Below are positions 60,155 through 64,000 of a stretch of 64,000 nt of DNA, in pieces. The notes under the pieces were generated by a model. It ran no database searches and was not told where the DNA came from. It worked only from the letters and a program-made list of their open reading frames with translations. The stretch comes from Pseudo-nitzschia pungens (Eukaryota; Bacillariophyta; Bacillariophyceae; Bacillariales; Bacillariaceae). How positions within the stretch are numbered: position 1 is the first letter of the stretch; each line of letters opens with the position of its first letter. The position numbers and the translations under genes are program-made. The DNA lies in assembly GCA_037355855.1 (NCBI GenBank), contig CM074758.1:7909001-7973000 (forward strand), written 5' to 3'.

Positions 60155-62224
60155 ATGGCAAGGCAACTGTCTATGAATCCAAGAGCCATTAGGCAAAGGG
60201 AGAGGCGCGCAAGGCTCAGGGCTGCTAGGGCAGATGCAGCACGAAACAGCGTAGCGTTCGCAGCTGCATTCCCCCTGGATGCCGACGCTCGCGCCCGGTT
60301 GGATGCTGCACGACGGGGAATCTTGGACCACCAAGCCTTCCGAATGATGTTAATGCCCCCACTCAGCTACTAAAATATCATTCCACACTGCTTGAAATGA
60401 TGAGCCACTTTACAGGGATCATCCACCCCAGCAGCAAGGTATTCACGAATGCTGAGCTCTCTATTGTCAAACCGGACCACATCTACAAGTGGATGTGTTG
60501 CAGGGCATTCGGACTGGAGGATCCGGGTCCAGAGGACAACCCTTATTATGCAAGAGCGTCGACTCTGGAGTTCTGAAAGAAAGCGATCTCCTATTTCATG
60601 CCACTCAGTTCAGCATGGGATGATACTAAAGAGGAGGGCAATCCTACTAAGTCCAAGAAACTTAACAATCTAATCAAAGCTGTAAAGAAGAAGGAGGCGT
60701 GATTGCTTGGAAAGGAGGGACAAGCCGATAGAGCGTTTACCCTGGATGAGTTCATCCAAATGCTGGATCTAATAGGACCGGCGCCGACTATTCTAAACTT
60801 GAGGCACCGGGCCATGCTCAAGTTCCAGTTCCATCTAATTGCAAGAGGGGATGATACGTCCCACATGAGAAAGGCAAGCATTCGCGAGAGTCTAACCTAT
60901 CCAGGCTATCTAACTGCACAGATGCGTTGGTCTAAGAACGTACAAGAGGAAAAGGACTGTCCCCTTCAGTTGCTGATGGGCTCCTTGGATCCCCGGTTCT
61001 GTGTATTGCTTGGACTTGGTGTCTACCTAGAGGTATGGCTCACTCATGGAGCCGGTTGACTGAGCCAGTGGCTATTCGCTGAGGGAGATACACGCGCTGG
61101 ATCTTCCACGACAAAGAAACTTGACAAGGAGGCTGACACCTGCAAGCTTGCCTACCAAAGAGCAATGAAAGCAGTATTAGAAAGTGGTCCCTTTCGATTT
61201 GCAGGAGACAAACAACTAGGGACCCACTCTGTTAAGAAGTGGGCAACTACTATGTCAAGACGCTGTGGCGCTGGAAAGGACGACGTCCACTACAGAGCAA
61301 GATGGAAGACTAGTAAGGCAATGCAAGACAGGTACTTGGAAATTCAGTTAGATTGGCCGGATATTAATGCTGGAAGCCGGCTCTGCCACAGAGGAGTCTG
61401 TTATTATAAGGAGAAGGAGGACAGCGCAGTGACTGACGAGTGGCTTGCTGCGTCTGTAACACCTGCAATTCGCGGCGCCTTTGGGGATCGCGTTGCTGTT
61501 ATCCTTGCGAAGCCTTTGCTTTGGGCTTGCTATGATGCCACTGCTGCAGACTTGGTTCCCCCTGACTTGAGACAGCTGATTGTTAACAGATACTCACTTC
61601 TAAACGGACGAGGAGTAGAAGATTACAATCCATTGAAACAGATTCGAATCATTCCTTCGAACCATGATGGTGTCGTGCACATGGATGAGATCCCTGATGA
61701 TGATACAGCAGACAGAGAGGGAGGATTTGGAAGAGGTGGACAGGAGTGGAGGAACGCTATTTATGCAAAGATTTGTACTACTCAAACTAATGTGGCGGAG
61801 ATCAAGAACCATCAGCTCGCTGAGCTCGCAGAGATAAAGCGGCAGTTGCGAACACTGACTGCAATGGTTCGTGGATTGTCATATGCTCCTGCTAGGAGAG
61901 CTGCTGGTGGTGGAGGAGGAGGAGCAGTGAGACGCGCTGCACCCTCGGACTATCAAAGCGATGTGGGATGAGTATCAGAATGGGATTGGTGGTCGAAAGC
62001 CAGCAAGGGACTTCACTAGAAGGGAGAGAGGGAGCTGTAAATTTAAGTACGCCCGAAGGAAGCTGATATGGGATTGTGTAGAGAGGTTGCTAAATAAAGG
62101 GAATGATCTGAGTACAGCATGTAATAAGATCAGGCATGCCTTTGGAGACGTGTCGATGACATGCCTTAGCGATTCGATCCGAAAGGACAACCAAAGCGCC
62201 CGACCAAATCCAAATCTGCGCTGA
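60155..62224 (+). pseudogene. Decayed tyrosine-recombinase element (Crypton/DIRS-like)
   Basis: A single protein can be read across frames. The start is at ATG 60155 (RRARLRAARADAA), then there is a shift to the frame running from about 60301 (PNDVNAPTQLLKYHSTLLEM) through 61971, and a second shift near 61930-61960 into ALRAM-WDEYQNGIGGRKPA to 62224. The tyrosine-recombinase core is near 61200-61345: GTHSVKKWATTMSRRCGAG followed by HYRARWKTSKAM and DRYLE. These give the H-x-x-K/R, distal basic/His and Tyr residues of the family. The C-terminal 85 residues are the WDEYQ.GIGG.KPA and KLIWDCVERL block seen in diatom copies. Three in-frame stops, all TGA (60574, 60700, 61057), and two frame changes show it is dead. 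Element ends not identified. Confidence 0.72.
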
Positions 62225-63420
62225 GGCGCTGCTGATTGCTGTTTGTCAGATAGGGGAAGTACCCCTGTTGTTGCTGCTAAGGCATGTTTAATTATTTCAA
62301 GTTTATTGTTGTTACCCTTGTCGGTCTGTGGATCTGCTCTTCAGATTGGCCGACCCGATGTCAAGTAAAATCAGATAACATTTAAAAAAAGAATCGATGT
62401 CAATTTTTATCACGTGATTTTACACGGTGTTCTGAGTTTTTGACTTCGAAATATTTTTGTGATGCGTTCTAACGGTCTTTGCCGTGCACCGGAAGACAGT
62501 CACGAGTCCACTCGGGACTGGATTAAGGATAAGGATAAAAACAATTAGCGAGTCGACGGAATCGCCGACTGTATTGGAGAGGTCTGAGAACTGTAACAGA
62601 TAGACTAACCAATAGAGCTCACAATTTGCATATCACTACTATTCTAATCACTAGTAGACCCGGGGTATGGCATGATTTTAAAATCAAGCTGAGTGCTGAC
62701 GACCATGAGCAGAAGGGGATCGACTGGCCAAGGCGCCACCGAGACCGAAAGGACTGGCGACAAATGGAGGCACAGAGAAGCAAAACAGGGAGAAGGATAT
62801 CCAGTGTCTGCAGCACAAGGAAGACCGACCCCAGCAACTGTTAGCACCATTAGATGGGGCAACAGCAGCAACAGAGACACCTAAGTACCTGAACAGGACC
62901 ATGGTCGACAACAGGATGTAATCGAAAAATTCGAAAATACACACTGAAAAAGTGACACATAAATCAGTGAGTGGACTAATTGGACCAACACTGAGTGGGT
63001 GGACAGACCGTAGGAGGCATGCCAACCAAAACCGAAATATACGGATATCCGGAAAGGTATATAACCAAATACCCAAGCACCACTAATCCCACGGGAAAAG
63101 GGAAGTGGGACCGGCCCGGTGACGACTTAATAGAGAAGCAACGCCGGAGAACCACGGGAACCGAATCCCACGAAATAAAAACAGAAACAACTCCGGGGAA
63201 CCACAGGATTCCCGTGAGCTAAAGAGAGAAACAACTCCCACCACTGGACAAACCAGGGGGAGAATCAGTTACAACACGAGTTATCACGAGAGCAGTGGAA
63301 ATCCAGCAAACAAACTGGAGGACCTGAGCAATCACTTTTTGCTCTGTCGCAACACAAACAGCAAAGATAACAGAAATAGTGTAACTAAATTAACAATAAT
63401 AGAAAACTGATTAACTCACC
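62225..63420. other. Non-coding leader upstream of Gag-like ORF
   Basis: 1.2 kb without a convincing gene. It sits between the recombinase remnant and the Gag-like frame, so part of it is probably the 5' LTR and leader of the retroelement. I could not define LTR ends or a primer-binding site, because the 3' copy lies outside the window. The A-rich, G-rich purine sequence from about 62680 to 63340 resembles a retroelement leader. Confidence 0.35.
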
Positions 63421-64000
63421 ATGGCGACCAAAGGAACCAAACTGAAACCTTTCAACATCACACGGGAGGACTGGCCGGAAGACGCCACCGCCGTAAAGAT
63501 GAATGTAGACAGCAAACAAGGCGGAATCGCATTCAGCGACTACCTGAAGGTTCTCAATGGTACTGAAAGACCAGAACTCTTCCTTATCTGGAAGAGAGAC
63601 TTTGACCAGAAAATTGCTGGCAATGACAAACTCCACGGAGACCAGAAACTGGACGTTTTACAGAGAATCCTCTCTAATGAGGCACTCGCACTTGTCCAAC
63701 GAACGCTCACTCGGACCTACTTGGCCGAACCAACCCACAAGGTCCATCACACCAGACGTGTACAGAAAAAGATCCAGGAGATCGAGCAACGGGACCAAGC
63801 AAACATACTACTATCAATGGGGCAAGACGCCACCGAAACTCCTACGGGAGCCTCCAAGGAAACGGCAAAGGAGAAATCTCCAAACGCCGACAAAACCGAC
63901 GCAGCCACGGCGAGATTGGACAAAGAATCGGAGACCGACAACCTCGAGTCTCCAATCCCAAAGAAAAAGGTCGCAAGCGCCCTCACCCAGTACTACCAAT
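63421..64000 (+). CDS. Gag-like protein of a retrotransposon, partial
   Basis: An open frame of 193 codons starts at an ATG in strong context (TCACCATGG) after four closely spaced in-frame stops, and runs off the window. It begins MATKGTKLKPFNITREDWPE. The middle part (FLIWKRDFDQKIAGNDKLHG, DQKLDVLQRILSNEALALV) resembles the alpha-helical capsid-like core of LTR retrotransposon Gag proteins in diatoms. The C-terminal visible part is charged and low-complexity, ending in a basic PKKKVASALTQYYQ. No zinc knuckle is reached before the edge. The family call is by general resemblance only. Confidence 0.48.
   Translation, partial: MATKGTKLKPFNITREDWPEDATAVKMNVDSKQGGIAFSDYLKVLNGTERPELFLIWKRDFDQKIAGNDKLHGDQKLDVLQRILSNEALALVQRTLTRTYLAEPTHKVHHTRRVQKKIQEIEQRDQANILLSMGQDATETPTGASKETAKEKSPNADKTDAATARLDKESETDNLESPIPKKKVASALTQYYQ

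Noticed and set aside
60574..61059. UGA recoded as an amino acid in the recombinase
   Set aside because: TGA serves as the normal stop for clear genes in the window (for example 7005-7007 and 10926-10928), and the element also has frame shifts, so decay is simpler.

Overview
The window looks like nuclear DNA of a diatom, probably a pennate one. Three predicted proteins begin with a signal peptide followed by the aromatic cleavage residue typical of diatom plastid preproteins (KAF at 936, AAW at 17666, CHAF at 49050). One gene (57429-58019) belongs to an uncharacterised family that I associate with diatoms. Introns are few and short (about 110-150 bp, GT-AG), genes are dense on both strands, and the right edge carries eukaryotic mobile elements. 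The species cannot be fixed from the sequence alone.

Left part (1-21 kb): the 5' end of a lipoyl-domain E2 gene at the left edge, a plastid peptide release factor 2, a zuotin/MPP11 ribosome-associated J protein, a calcineurin-like phosphoesterase, a three-enzyme fusion (HAD phosphatase, methyltransferase, MDR dehydrogenase), a ubiquitin protease that splices to an upstream TPR exon, a DDX47/Rrp3 helicase, a plastid membrane protein, ribosomal protein uL11 (RPL12) and a sialate-O-acetylesterase-like hydrolase.

Middle part (21-50 kb): a VPS13/chorein-like lipid-transfer protein whose C-terminal part appears to run on, after a one-base frame break, into a coiled-coil ORF; a TA-flanked MITE; a DUF4336 plastid-type protein; a C2-domain protein; the SNARE YKT6; the SRP receptor alpha subunit; a 1937-residue AT-hook protein full of coding microsatellites; a seryl-tRNA synthetase paralogue that has lost its catalytic motifs; and a plastid PDZ plus 2Fe-2S ferredoxin-domain protein.

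Right part (50-64 kb): a SLIP-GC-like large GTPase ending in two PDZ domains, with an in-frame stop and a splice-phase conflict; a 1.35-kb foldback element filled with minisatellites; the diatom-family gene; a second TA-flanked MITE; a decayed tyrosine-recombinase element carrying three in-frame TGA codons; and a Gag-like ORF running off the right edge. Most genes are unrelated housekeeping functions (translation, protein targeting, vesicle traffic, ubiquitin, plastid). There are no operons, and I recognise no tRNA, rRNA or CRISPR. Intergenic spacers share a recurrent GTAAGGTTAC/TACCGGTA vocabulary that is scarce in the coding regions I looked at.
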